A stretch of DNA of 64,000 nt from Styela clava. Lineage: Eukaryota; Chordata; Ascidiacea; Stolidobranchia; Styelidae. This document shows, one piece after another, positions 1-11,939 of the stretch (the stretch's first letter is position 1; every line of letters starts with the position of its first letter). The notes under the pieces are model-generated. The model ran no database searches and was not told the DNA's origin. It saw nothing but the letters and a program-made list of their open reading frames with translations. A program made the translations under genes and the position numbers. The stretch covers positions 10,292,001-10,356,000 of the forward strand of contig NC_135261.1 of NCBI RefSeq assembly GCF_964204865.1. The letters are read 5' to 3'.

Positions 1-18
1 AGTAGCCCTGATCTAAGG

Positions 19-2578
19 CAGTGTTTTTCAACCGGAATGCCGCGGCACACCGCTGCGCCGTAAAGTATTGTCAGGGGTGCCGTGGGAAATTCTCCAGTTT
101 GTGCGTCTGTGCGGTGTATGGTCCGGAAGAGTAATCATGTAGTACTGTTCCATATCAGCAGGTGGCAATTTGCCTTGTGCTTGCAGACGAGAAAAATGGT
201 CACGCATGGATGCAGCGGCAGGTAGATGTAACGATCATTCTTTTCATAGTGGAATTGCCAACTTATTTAATCATAATTTGAACTAAAAATAGCATTCAGG
301 ATTTACGGCTTCCAGGCCATGACTTTGCAGTGTTTTTATTCACTATTTAATACCAAAATAAAACAGCCACAATAGCAAAGTAAAATCATGAAAGTCAACT
401 ATCGTCTTCATCAATATCCGCGTGGTGGAATTGACGATTATTTCATATCTTGAACACAAAAACGCTTATCTTTTTATGATAGTTTCGGCGGTCAGAAAAG
501 TCGAATAAGCGTTTCGACGTAGTAAATGCTATGATCTTTGCCATCAAATTATGCTCGGGCCTTGCACGAAATTCAAATGTGAAAAGATACGTCCAGCGGT
601 GAAAAGAAATACAGTTTGTTTGCCTCTTTCATTTCTCTCGCAAATGCCGACAATAACACTATTGAATGATTTTGGCAATGGGAGAAACATATTGAATTGT
701 AACAAAAATGAATTAGGTTGTGAAAAAGTGAGAATACATGTGATAATAATAAGGGCGAGCAAAACCGAAGCGCGTGATCGGCAGTGCGTTTAAAGACCAC
801 GTATTACCCGTGCGGCCGCGCAACTTTTACAATAATGTGAGGTGCTCCGAAGACGCTATCGTTTACATTGATATGAGAAAACAGTTGTAATGTCGGTAAC
901 TATTACCGATTTGTTTGAACAATCGAGAATGAAAGTTCAATCAACCCGTTGAAGAGATTGACAAGAGCATCAGTCTATTTTTCATTGAATCTTTTCCTGG
1001 AATATACGAAACGAATGGTGAATTAGCATATATATCTGTATTATTATTATATCCGACGCCAGTTACAACGTAACGACCAACGGATAAAATCTTAGTTTTT
1101 GGGGTCCAGATAGAGAAAACACCGATTTAAAAACGTAAAATATGGAGAAGTTTTCCCATACACGCTATGAATCTGACATAAGATGTAAAAATTCATCAAA
1201 AACCGTTCAACATTTTCATTTCGACTCATCTTCGCACTGGCGATCCATGACACAATATGTTTATTCAATCGGTAGAGTCAACCAGTCGTCGTCGAACAAT
1301 GCCAACTCAAACTATGTTGTTTGACAGTTAGAACCGCACGTGATTCTTGATGAGACGTAATATTTGAGTTGATAAAACAGTCTTTAAGGAGAATTTCACT
1401 GAAACCTACGCGTTTGTCACACTTTTTAAAAGTCAGGAAGATAGTGTGACATTTTCAGTGTTATATTGACACAAAAACTTGTTGAAACAGTGAGACACAG
1501 GTTGACACTGAAGCCGAGTCTTGTATGACCTCCGCGTGAAACTAGTGTGCCGCGATAACGTGAAATAATTCATTCATCGGTGAAAATTGTTTATAACAAC
1601 TTTAAACCTATTTAGTGTTTTTAGCGATAATAATTAATAGTTGTAATGAAATACGGTTTGTTTGCCTCTTTCATTTCTTTCGCCAGTGCCGAAAATTACA
1701 CCGTTGAATGATTTTGGCAATGGGAGAAACATTAAATTGTAATAAAAATGAATTAGGCTGTGCAAAAGTGAGAATACCTGTGATAATAATAAGGCAACAC
1801 ACAGGGGAAGGGCGAGAAAAACCAAAGCATGTTCGCGTCACGTATTACCCGTGCGGCCGCGCATCTTTTACAATAATGTGAGGCAGGCTTGTTCGTGGGA
1901 CATATTTTTCTGTCCCATTCCCATCCCATAGTAATCATGCTTGTTCCATCCCATTCCATGGGATTCCCATTGGAATACAATTCAATAAAAAATGGTTAAT
2001 TTAGGTTTAGCGTCTACTAAATAGGACTACATGTACGAAGAGTCATATACAAAACAATAAAATTTACGGACTTCGTTAACTTTATATTAATAAATATTAT
2101 ACATGTGTCAATCAGCCCCTTCACGATGTATATTGTTAATGCTGAATATATTTTGCTCTTTATAGCTTAAAAAAGAGATATTCTCAAATATATGAATAAG
2201 AAGTCCAAAACGAAATGTTATACCGTCATTTCCCCGAAACTCATACGGTTTTCGTGTCCCATGGGAAATACAAACTTGTGCTGTCCTACCCCATGGGACG
2301 TTTCCCATTGGATTCCCATTACCACGGACAAGCCTGATGTGAGGTGCTCCGAAAGTGGGTCTCGTGTACATTATTGAAAGAAAAATAGTTATAATATCGG
2401 TAACTATCAACCATCCACCCTAAATACAGGATATGTTATATCTTCTATGTTTTTTATTATTTTATAGCTAAATGGCTGCAAGAGTAGGAAATGCTCCTGT
2501 CTTGTAATAGATGTGCCGCGTATATTTAAATAGCTCAATAGTGTGCCACGACATAAAAAAAATGCTTGGGAACCACTG
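19..2578. mobile_element. degraded hAT-like non-autonomous element (outer element)
   Basis: The left end reads TAAGGCAGTGTTTTTCAACC from 15. The right end is its imperfect inverse (GGGAACCACTGCCTTA, ending at 2583). This is the CAGTGnTTCnCAA type of end typical of hAT elements. No clean 8-bp target duplication is visible, so the exact borders are uncertain. Both flanks carry further repeats of the GTGTGCCGCG type. Inside, about 310 bp (roughly 597-910) is repeated at about 1640-1883 plus 2337-2410. No transposase reading frame is seen. The short reading frames here are antisense or shadow frames of the internal repeat. Confidence 0.6.
1884..2336. mobile_element. nested hAT-type MITE, 8-bp TSD atgtgagg
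   Basis: The ends are CAGGCTTGTTCGTGG on the left and the inverse of CAGGCTTGTCCGTGG on the right. The element is flanked by a perfect 8-bp direct repeat, atgtgagg, at 1876-1883 and 2337-2344. It interrupts the second copy of the internal repeat of the surrounding element. The uninterrupted counterpart (atgtgaggtgctccga, near 835) is still present in the first copy. It is rich in CCCATT/CCCATGGG motifs and codes for nothing. Confidence 0.85.
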
Positions 2579-2586
2579 CCTTAACT

Positions 2587-3237
2587 AATCACAGACCAGA
2601 TAAGTGGATTTATGTCACGTTGTTATGAAGTATATATATATATATAGTATGGGAACTTTGGTGTTTAGCAAAAAATTATACGATATTGCGATACTAGCGC
2701 TAAAATAATCGCATAATATTGTTGTCAAATATTAAGTACTTTGATTAACATCGAAATAGTACTATATATATATGTCTTGTGTGTATAAACGTATAGTACG
2801 CACTTCGACCAAGTAAAACGTTCATTCGGACCATGCTTGAGAATACATAATTCTTGTCAAAGTATGGTATTTTTTGTAGTTTGGAAATGATTAACTAATC
2901 AAAAATTCATTGCATGATAAAGTAAATAAAAGGTTACGTCTCGTGCACAGTATGGACTGTAATAGTCTCATGATTAGATGGAGACTTTGATACAGCAATC
3001 ATACAATAGTGAAGAGGGAGAAAGTTTCATGGACGATTTTGGATCAATTTATCTTCTATATATATTAGAGTCAGATTTTCTCTGTAATTGTTGTTTGCAA
3101 GATATAAATTAAGGAGCTCGTCAGTAGGGCAGATAAATGCCCCATTTAGGTACTAAAATTTGTAGAGAACTTTTTGACGTTCGTAGATGAAAATGTAAAA
3201 TACTTAGAAGCTCAGGTCATCGGTTATAAAACATGGT
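2587..3237. other. AT-rich intergenic stretch, nothing recognised
   Basis: No supported coding frame or RNA gene is visible. There is a short TA microsatellite at about 2631-2646 and a second TATATA run near 2764. Confidence 0.5.
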
Positions 3238-3452
3238 ACAGCTTTGGGATCTTTCGTACCGAGCCCCCGCAACTAATGAAAAAATGTGAGGTTTGAGAAA
3301 AACACCCCCGACACGTATTTAGTAATTATCCAGTTGTGGTTACAGGATTGAATTGAATTTCCAGCTCAATCCGCATTCCTATAACCCTAACTGGATAATT
3401 ACTTATTTTGAGCGTTGGTGGGAGGTGTGTTCAAAAGATCCCAGCTTTGAAC
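3238..3452. repeat. foldback (palindromic) MITE-like repeat
   Basis: The left arm runs AGCTTTGGGATCTTT ... ACACCCCC ... TAGTAATTATCCAGTT. It is mirrored on the right by AACTGGATAATTACT ... GGAGGTGTGTTC ... AAGATCCCAGCTTT. The arms are about 80-100 bp, imperfect, and meet around 3355-3365. It has no coding capacity. The superfamily is not assigned. Confidence 0.6.
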
Positions 3453-3895
3453 TGAAAAATTCAGATAAAGATTGATATTAATTACATCGAAAGGAATGGA
3501 TCGCAACTTTGTTTACATTTCTGCTTCAAACAAAACTCAAAAACCAGCTGTAGCACATAGAGAGTCTTATCAGTTTTCAATTCAAATTGAAATTGCTTTA
3601 TATACCGAGCAACAGTACCTGAATACCGCCAAAATGTTACAACTATTGAAAATATGCCTGATAATTATATTCTTGTCCAATCGTCAATTTCTGGCCCTAC
3701 TTCTGTTACTCTTCGCATTGTTAGCTTACTCATTGCTTTGTTTAGGACAAAATAGATTATACAGGGCACAAAATCACAGTTAAATAGATAATATATTTAA
3801 TATTCGAATGTGATATGTTCCAATAGGTTGTCTCTAAAATGTGGTGTCGCACTTTTCATAGTTTATGAATTTTACTTCACAGGATTACTATAACT

Positions 3896-4311
3896 ACAAG
3901 AGAGCTACGCACAAATATATGGACACGTTAGACCAGAGCGAATCAGTCCTTACCGGTACCTTTGACGCTACCGGTACCCTCAAAAAAGTTCTGAATTTCC
4001 AGTAGCAAGAATTTTGCAGAATCAAAACGTACAGCCAGTCATGACACTGACTAAAATCCGTGTTCCCATGGATAAAAAATAATACAGCAAAATTTTAGAC
4101 GAAATATCAAATTTCATAGAATTCACGCAAAATTTTGAAATAAATAAAAGTAATAGCCTTCTAGCGAAAAATTTAATCTTTAACCACTGAAAATTTCAAA
4201 GCAATTGGTCCAGTATTCGAAGAGAAAGACGACTTTTTAAAAACGTGTCAATAAACAAGAACAACAACAACATAATATTGAAACGATCGTTATGTCCACT
4301 TCGTGTCCAAT
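3896..4311 (-). repeat. copy of an interspersed repeat family (R1), reverse orientation
   Basis: It begins ACAAGAGAGCTACGCACAAA and ends in CGATCGTTATGTCC..CGTGTCCAAT. The same ends and interior recur at 12839-13097, 37561-37956, 38040-41616 and 55833-56077, and decayed forms lie near 17.6, 20.1 and 61.9 kb. The ends share GGACACG as a subterminal inverted motif. It codes for nothing and is probably a non-autonomous DNA transposon. The superfamily is unknown. Confidence 0.65.
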
Positions 4312-4598
4312 AAGTGATATATCTAACTCAGAACATCCCATCCCATCCAATATGCTTACCTTGAGCATTTCTCCAATATCATATTTCCAAACTCATAAGT
4401 GTGCTAAAGTAAATGGAACCTATGTAGGGCACTACATTTATTGAGACACCTCATCCCAATGTACATCGTGTTGTTTCAGTTCTGAATATATTTATTCATC
4501 TCTATTTTAATAAAAAATCAAATAATTATTTTGTCAGTGGCGTGAGCTTATTTGTCTATTCCTAATCCGACGAAGAAAGTTATCGATAATTGGACACC

Positions 4599-7500
4599 AT
4601 GGAAGACAAACAATCTCTTCTACCGCCCACCAACTATAATCCTTATGAGCCAGTGGTCAGTCAAGGTGACAGCACATTTGCACCTACGTACATTTGAACC
4701 CGTACATCTGAACCCGTAATTTGAACCCAGGACAATTGCACCTGTATACTATTGCACCTATGGACATTTGCACCTACGGACATTTGAACCCATACATTTC
4801 CACCCATGGATTTTAGCACCCGCATATAGATTGAACCCGCGGACATTTGAACCCGTGTACGTTTGCACCCGCGTACATTTGGACCCATGTACATTTGCAC
4901 CCGCGGACATTTGAACCCGTGGACGTTTGCACCCGCGTACATTTGAACCCATGTACATTTGCACCCGCGGACATTTGAACCCATGTACATTTGAACCCAC
5001 GAACATTTGCACCCGCGGACATTTGAACCAATGTACAATTGCACCCACGTATATTTGAACCCGCGTACATTTGAACCCGCGTACATTTGAACCTACATAC
5101 ATTTACACCCGCGTACAATTGTACCCACAGACATTTGCATCCATGAACATCTACACCCATGGGCATTTGCATTTACGGATATATGCGTCTTTACATATAC
5201 ACCCTTATCCTTCCATGCTATAGAGTATATACTATAGTATATAGGATTGGAAGGTACACTTAGGATTTTTTGTCCAAATGCATACGTTGCGAAAACACCA
5301 TGGAATTCTCGATTATATACTCGAAGGCTTTATTACAACTATTTTCTATATATTTAATTTATATTATATATTTATATTATACTCCGTCTGTCATTGTCAT
5401 CGCAATTGTCGATATCATAAGACTCAATGGACAAAATGTTCCGCTGTAGTATGCGAGCCAAAATTGGGGAGTATGATTTGTGCTTTGAACGGTCGACGAC
5501 TCTTGAAGAGCGCGAGCAAGGATTTTAATTGATGTGATAGTTCGATCCCGCGCAAAGTTTTTCCACGCATCAATGCCCTTTTCCCCTCGCAGACAATTCC
5601 AAACTGTTTCTTTAGGACGTTGCAGCTGCGAAGATGACAAGTCCCTTTGCGAAAATAAGTCGGAAACATGGCGCCTACATTTTCCAAGACCACAAGAGGA
5701 AACGACCCACTGATTTACAAAGGCCACGAATATTGTAAGCGAAATGATCGGGTTTCAGATGCTACTCATTGGCGCTGCCGTCAGTTTAGGAAATTTCGAT
5801 GTAAATCGACTGTTGTTACAATCGTTGAAAATGTAATAAAAGAACTAGGATATCACAGTCATTCTGGCGACAGCATTAAGACTGAAGTTGGGATCATCCG
5901 TGCAACATTAAAAGAAGCAGCATCAACACCATCAAATACATCGACAAGATATATTTTAGGTGAAGTATTGAATAATAGATCAACAGATGTAGTAATGCGC
6001 TTGCCAGGCAAGTCGACTCTGGAGGCCAATATACGCAGAGTAAGGCGACAGAAAAATTGTTCACGTACGAATCCTAAAAGTGCAAGCTTTGATATTCCGA
6101 GCGAATATTTAGATATCATTTTGCATGACACTGGCTCGGAGGATCGTCATCGGATAATGGCCATTGGAGATCGATCACTACTTGCACATCTAGATAGTGA
6201 CCCATATCTCGGCGACGGTACATTTGATGTGGTGCCCGATATTTTCTTCCAGTTGTATACAATTCACTGTAAAGTGGGCGCATCCTATCCACCATGAGTA
6301 TATTTCCTATTACGAGACAAGCGACAAGAAACATACGTTCAGATGTTGGAAGCGTTGAAAATCATTTTCCCAAATGCTAACCCCACCAAAATCATTGTTG
6401 ATTTTGAAATAGCAGCTATCAATGCATTCCATGCACATTTTCCTCTGGCCGATTTTAAAGAATGTTATTTTCACCTGTCACAAGCTATTTCGAAAAGTTG
6501 GTTCTATCGGATTAAAAGAGAAGTTTGAATGTTTACCTTCTTTCAATCTGAAAATTAGAAGTTTGGCAGCTCTGGCTTTTGTTCCCATCATTAACGAGGT
6601 TGCCGAAGTCTTCCCCTTGCTTTGCGACACCTTTGAAGATTTGCCCGAATGCAATCAACTTTTGCAATATTTTGAATCTACCTACATTCGTGGACCTCAA
6701 GTGGGTTCACGTCCAAGAGAAACAAGATTTTCCCCTCGATTGTGGAACTATGCCAAAGAGATTGAAATGGTGCCTTCGGCCCCAAGAACAACAAACGCTG
6801 TAGAAGGATTTCACAACGCCTTACAAGGAATGTTCCAATGCAAACATCCGAGTATATATATGGGGTTTGCTGAATGGCCTACGAAAAGACATTGCGGTCC
6901 ACAAACTGATTGCGGCAAATGCTCATGTAGGAGTTACGGCCCACCAAAGATCAAAGTATGTACAACTTGCCGTTAGGTTGACAGTTAAGTTTTTTCATAT
7001 GGAACTGAAACCGACAAGCTGAGGTATCTCCACTCAATAGCTCAAATGCAGTCTTTTTGATTTTGATCGTGATATCGTAAAATTTCGTTTATCGTCATTA
7101 CTTTGATTTGTTGTTTAACTATTGTATCATAATTGATAAATTCCTATTTTGTAAAACGTCCATAGCTACTCTATCTCAAAATTGATCGCCCATTCGACAC
7201 AAATTTGTGAGTGATAACTTTATTGAGATATTAAAATAAATGTAATCCGTAACCTATGACGTCATTTGTAAATTGCAATATCATATTTAACAGACCCTAT
7301 ATGCTGAATATGTTCGATTCACTCTAAATAGTGTAAACAGCAAAAAACATTTTTGGCCACGATAATGATTTTAAAACTTCTTCACTTTCGAATATTCAAC
7401 ATATTTACATGACTTACGATTTCTATGTATAGTTTTGTTCTGACATTCTAATGAAACAATACTTCAATAAAACTGGCATTTGGCTATGAACATGTTGTTA

Positions 7501-10082
7501 CAAAAATGGCATAGTTTCATTATCTTAATTTCATATTTTCTTAGAAACGAAGAATCTGTGAGTTTATTTATTTATATACAGACAATAGTATTCAATTTAT
7601 AGATTGATTTTAGGAAAAATGTCAAAACCTGATTTGAGACAACACTCATTTTCAACAGTAAAGCGTGGTCGTGTATGCATACATATAACAATTTTGTAAA
7701 CATGCTAGCAAGAAAACATGAAGTGGCCACAGAGCTCCCAAATCTCATGCTGGGCGGGATATCATAGTAGGCGTTTTCGGTGCAATAATTCCAGAACAAA
7801 TTTATAGGAGTTGACCACTAAAAATATTACTGTAAAGCTAGTTTTAGTAAGACCCTCATTTAAGACTTCATTGGTCTGTGAGATATTTGTTCCGTATTAG
7901 CCCTGGTTTCAGGTATTTCAACGAAATACCGCTTTCTAGGTCATCGTCTGTTTTGGAGATTGCGGCTAACGAATGAAATAAGGTTTTACAAATGTCAATG
8001 TAAAAAAACAGCAAAAGAAAAAATGTTGGCAGAACAATGTTGTTTATATCGTTAAGAGATGTTTATCCCTCGGACTACAATGACACTCAAAAATGCTTGC
8101 TTCGTAGAAGCGGATAAATGCATATACACCAAAATTAACTACAAGTGAAACAGTGTTGAAATTTAGAATATTGAGCTTGCGCCTGTAACATGAAAATTAT
8201 TTGCGACTGGAAATTGCCGTTGGGGCAAACATTTTTTGTGAAAATGTACGTGGGTTCAAATGTACGCGGGTTCAAATTAAGCGAGTTCAAATATAATATA
8301 CGTTGGTTCAAATATACGCGGGTTCAAATGTCCGTGGGTTCAAATGTACGCGGGTTCAAATATACGTGGGTTCAAATGTCTGTGGGTGGAAATATACATG
8401 GGTTCAAATGTCCGCGGGTGCAAATGTTCGTGGGTTCAAATGTCCGCGGGTGCAAATGTACATGGGTTCAAATGTACGCGGGTGCAAGCGTACACGGGTT
8501 CAAATGTCCGCGGGTGCAAATGTACATGGGTTCAAATGTACGCGGGTGCAAACGTACACGGGTTCAAATGTCCGCGGGTTCAATCTATATGCGGGTGCTA
8601 AAATCCATGTGTGGAAATGTATGGGTTCAAATGTCCGTAGGTGCAAATGTCCATAGGTGCAATAGTATACAGGTGCAATTGTCCTGGGTTCAAATTACGG
8701 GTTCAGATGTACGGGTTCAAATGTACGCGGGTTCAAAGATAATGGAACCGTCAGTCAACCCCAAATGGGACAAGGTTTCAATCAACAGTATCAGCCAGGT
8801 GGACCAACTTATCAGGCTACAAATCAAGGGTATAATACCGGACAAATTCAAGGACAATTTGGTGCTTCGTTTGGACAAACTACCAGTGCCGTAGTGTCTA
8901 ATCAACCACAACCTTTAAATATATCTATGTGGTCATCCGGATTGTGCGACTGTAGCATTGACATGAAAGGATGTAAGTGTGTCCAATCGTTTTCTAGTAT
9001 TGTAACCAATGTTACAGTCACGGGCTGGTGTTGGATGATCACGTTGTGCTCGAAAATGATCTAAACCAGGGGTCGGCAAACTTTTGTCGTTCGCGGGTCA
9101 AAATTAAAGGTTGCAAGTCATTGGCGGTGCACATATTTTCAGAAAGTTAAAAACCGAAGGAATGGCCAATGAATCACATTTTTTCACACAGATTTAAGTT
9201 AAATTGCAAGCAGTGCGCGAAGACTAATTATTTGAATATTTTCTGTATTGTTAAACCATTTGCACTGAGCATCAACTTTTTTACATTTTGTTGTCATTTG
9301 TCTAATTATAATCAATTATAGGCTCATTAAACGAGTGATTGTGAATTCTATACTTGTTAGGTTATAATATAATTTAGTGTCTCAAAACAAATTCTGTCAC
9401 GTAAAGAATATAATCGTCAATACAACTGTTTTGCTAATCTATTCAGTGAAGCGTCACGGCGTATTATATTGCTCCGCGAGCCGTAGTTTGCCGACCCCTG
9501 ATCTAAACAATGTGATAGCGGAAATGAGTCAGAAATATATTAATCCTTGTGCATCATTTGGAAAATATTCTTTTATCAAATATTTTTTTAGATTTTCTAT
9601 CTATAAATAGAAAATGCCTGAACTCGATATAGCTGATTTTTGATCGAAGAAAAGTTTTATACCAAACCGTACCCCGATACTCAGCATTCTTTGACAAGTA
9701 TATTTCTTCTTTTAGGCTTACTTGAGTATTTCTGTGGTCCGTGTTCCAGAGCAAATATGGCAACAAGGCTTGGAGAATCTGCCCTTCATGGATGTTGTTG
9801 TGGATTTCACTTCAGTAGCGTTGTTCGACCTTATATTCGTGCCAAACACAACATTCAGGTAGGTAATCTAACAGTCTACCACGTATGATTCATTTTTATG
9901 AAGTTGTGCCTCAAATAAATAAGCAGAATAAAAACCGCTATATTCAGTCACCACATTTATTTTACTTTCAGGGTTCGTTAATGGAAGATTGCTGTATGTC
10001 ATGTTGGTGCCATTCCTGCAATATGTGCCAAATATCACGAGAACTTGACAGACGTTCCTATCCAAAAGGATGCCTGTTTTAA
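4599..10082 (+). CDS. PLAC8-like gene A, first coding exon split by a MULE insertion
   Basis: This is a three-exon PLAC8/cornifelin-type gene for a small cysteine-rich, probably membrane-associated protein. Its molecular role is not known from sequence. Coding pieces are 4599-4664 and 8759-8972 (one exon, split by the transposon at 4665-8749), then 9716-9858 and 9972-10082. The N-terminus is rich in Pro, Gln, Gly and Tyr. It is followed by WSSGLCDC, then CLLEYFCGPC, then CCMSCWCHSCNMCQISREL, the family's Cys signature. Introns are GT-AG with phase 1 then phase 0, as in genes C-E. Without the transposon and one 9-bp repeat the frame is open for 177 residues. As it stands, translation could still start at the in-frame ATG at 8765, giving 153 residues with the whole Cys domain. 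Intron 1 holds a 434-bp hAT MITE. AATAAA overlaps the stop codon region (10081 onward). Confidence 0.8.
4665..5200 (-). repeat. left terminal repeat of the MULE: 16-bp minisatellite
   Basis: About 30 units of ACATTTGAACCCGCGT and variants (ACATTTGCACCCGCGG) in near-perfect 16-bp phase. Its reverse complement matches the array at 8241-8749 unit by unit, including irregular units such as CAATCTATATGCGGGTGC. The minus strand lacks stops across many units, which creates long spurious reading frames. Confidence 0.9.
5668..7022 (+). pseudogene. MULE transposase with N-terminal FLYWCH zinc finger, broken
   Basis: The ATG at 5668 opens a FLYWCH-type zinc finger (about residues 5-70: PLIYKGHEYC, HWRC..FRC, GYHSHSGD). 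A MULE transposase core follows: LGDGTFDVVP (first catalytic Asp region), KIIVDFEIAAINAF (second Asp) and CYFHLSQAI. Further on are RTTNAVEGFH and a C-terminal part ending at the TGA at 7020. Three lesions are visible: an in-frame TGA at 6295-6297, a frame change near 6490 and another near 6855 in a TATATATA run. A complete protein would be about 450 residues, and this copy cannot make it. It sits between the two minisatellite arms, so it belongs to the element. The rest of the interior (7023-8240) shows no coding signal. Confidence 0.8.
8241..8749 (+). repeat. right terminal repeat of the MULE: 16-bp minisatellite
   Basis: Tandem 16-bp units of the type TACGCGGGTTCAAATG and CCGCGGGTGCAAATG, inverted relative to 4665-5200. 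The distal part (about 8480-8740) is nearly identical to the left arm. This suggests a young element or sequence exchange between the arms. The array runs directly to the GTCAGTCAA duplication in gene A. Reading frames here are by-products of a unit lacking stops. Confidence 0.9.
9067..9500. mobile_element. hAT MITE in intron 1 of gene A, TSD atctaaac
   Basis: The terminal inverted repeats are CAGGGGTCGGCAAACT and AGTTTGCCGACCCCTG. A perfect 8-bp duplication, atctaaac, lies at 9059-9066 and 9501-9508. The element is 434 bp and codes for nothing. It lies 94 bp downstream of the exon 1 donor of PLAC8-like gene A. Confidence 0.95.
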
Positions 10083-11887
10083 ATAAATGTGACAAAGATC
10101 TCATGAAATAAGTCTTAAACCGATTTTCTGTTGAGTATATTTAAAAACAAGGCAGTTGATGTTATCGTGTTTATATAAAGTAATGTTGTACAGATGAAAC
10201 ATATCCTCATTGTTTCATATATGCTTCGAAATTTATAGATATATTCTATGAATAATTATTGTAAAGATACCATTAGAAGTGAATGTTTTGCACTCGACCT
10301 TTAAAACCACGCTAACAAGGCTTCGTCGTGAAGATTTTCAATTTATGTATGCTTGAAAGATAATCTTTATATATATGTAATGTTTACAATAATCTGTTTT
10401 TTGTCCTTATGCTCCACCATTATGTTACTAATTAAGAATTCAACATTAAGAACTTGAGATTTGTTAAATACTCTTTTGAAACTTTGATGTAATATGATAC
10501 CTTTTTGCCATTGATTGTCTGTAGTTGGCAAAGTAAGATTTATGTGGCTGAACTATGCATAAATGTGAAATCCTGAATTCATGTTGGAACTGAATGAAGT
10601 GAATTATATATATCAATGTTTTTCTAATGTGCAATTATATTTTAAAATATTTCAATATACAGTACTAATACATATCACATTCGAGGTTATCATAAGAACT
10701 ATTTTACACCCTAAGTTTGCAAAGCAGGGTGATAAAAGAAAGTAAAGCTACGGACGACTATATGTATTCATGACCTCTATCGTAATATACGAATAACCAC
10801 TCAGGAACAAAGTGATTCTGAACTACTGTATAGAATATAGATGATAAAAAAAAATATAGAAATAAAATGGTTTAACATTTTCTATGACTGTGTTTTCTAT
10901 GAGGCGGGAAGCCGAATATAGAGTTTTAGGCTTTGATAAACTGAACCCTTAACGAGACTAGATCAAACATTGCATGCTGCTTTTGCCAGTGACCCCCGAC
11001 ATCACATGTAGTCAATTGTTTGTAGTCCGCTAGTTGGCACAAGAGTTATTATTTGCAACAGATTTTCAGGATCTGTATAGGTCTCCTTTTCTTTTTTAAT
11101 CTGACTCATCTATCAGGCATAGTTTTATGACCTTATTTAATGTTAAGAAAGGTTGAGAAGATTGGTAGACTATAGCCACAATACATAAATAAAATTCGTT
11201 CTGCAGTACGCGAAAGTTATTATCTCACTCCAAGGGCAGTGGTATAAATTGTATTCGCAAAGGTAGCAGTGGTATCAGAATGCCCAATTTTTTTTATTCC
11301 AAGAGAGCGAAAAATCGGACTTGGAGAAAATCGTAAATTAGATACTGAAGTTTAAGCAGTCATGTAACATTTATGGTTTGAGAGTATTTTTTTTTCGCTG
11401 TTTAGATAATATAGATACTTGGCAAGGTTTTATGAGGAATTTTCAACACGTACGACTAGAACTTAGGTAGGCCTTAGATCTGAATTGTATGATTCGAATA
11501 AATCTTGAACGAATGATGACAATTTACTCCGTGTACATGTACATAATAAGCTTCTTAAATGGAACATGAAAAATACAATTTTTTTCATGGACTTCGTTAA
11601 AAATGCGCCCACAGAGCGGGCCTTTTTGGCAGCGATGGAATTTTTTGTATGTACGTGTGCAGTTATCTGCATATTCATTACGCTTCTGTGTATGACCTTG
11701 TCACCGGTCAGTCGATCGCGAGCTTTTTTGAAGATGTTAGTCGATCGCGATGGAAAGCAGGTTGGCCACCCCTGAAATATATCATAGATTTATTTTATAA
11801 CACTAAGTTTACAATATATCTATCCATAAAATTTCAGTGCTTTTCTTTCGACGTTTAATGTACTGGGCACAAATAACTAATATATCA
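10083..11887 (+). repeat. 3' flank of gene A, duplicated in later units
   Basis: No gene is seen. About 10180-11215 recurs downstream of gene B (about 16540-17285) and gene C (about 22972-23815). Shared landmarks include AAGTAATGTTGTACA (A and C), the GTAAAGTATGATTTACGTGG-type segment and GTAGTCCGCTAGTTGG. The block is therefore part of the tandem duplication unit. From about 11215 to 11887 nothing is recognised apart from similarity to 23820-23970. Confidence 0.7.
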
Positions 11888-11939
11888 AAAGCAACATGAA
11901 TAACCTAATATTATGTCATCAGTTCCATGTCCTAACATC

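Larger units (their letters stand above)
4665..8749 (+). mobile_element. MULE (Mutator-like, MULE-NOF/foldback-like) transposon with minisatellite TIRs
   Basis: The element is 4,085 bp, flanked by a perfect 9-bp repeat GTCAGTCAA at 4656-4664 and 8750-8758. The ends align as an inverted pair: GGTGACAGCACATTTGCACC on the left and, on the opposite strand, GGTTCCATTATCTTTGAACC on the right. They then continue into shared CGTACATTTGAACCC units. The terminal repeats (about 4665-5200 and 8241-8749) are mostly a 16-bp tandem unit in opposite orientations. The middle encodes a broken FLYWCH plus MULE transposase. A 9-bp duplication is typical of Mutator-like elements. Tandem-repeat arms with a MULE transposase recall the MULE-NOF (Foldback) group of Drosophila, an inference from architecture. 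Confidence 0.85.

Noticed and set aside
3472..3783. 103-codon reading frame with a hydrophobic stretch
   Set aside because: It does not start with ATG, has no recognisable domain or neighbouring exon, and lies in AT-rich DNA.
4661..5172. Long minus-strand reading frames of repeating GSNVRGFKCTWVQM-type peptides
   Set aside because: They are translations of the 16-bp minisatellite in all three registers of the strand lacking stops. There is no start context, domain or conservation.
8190..8894. 234-codon plus-strand reading frame over the right array
   Set aside because: Same minisatellite artefact, running by chance into the gene A exon in another frame.
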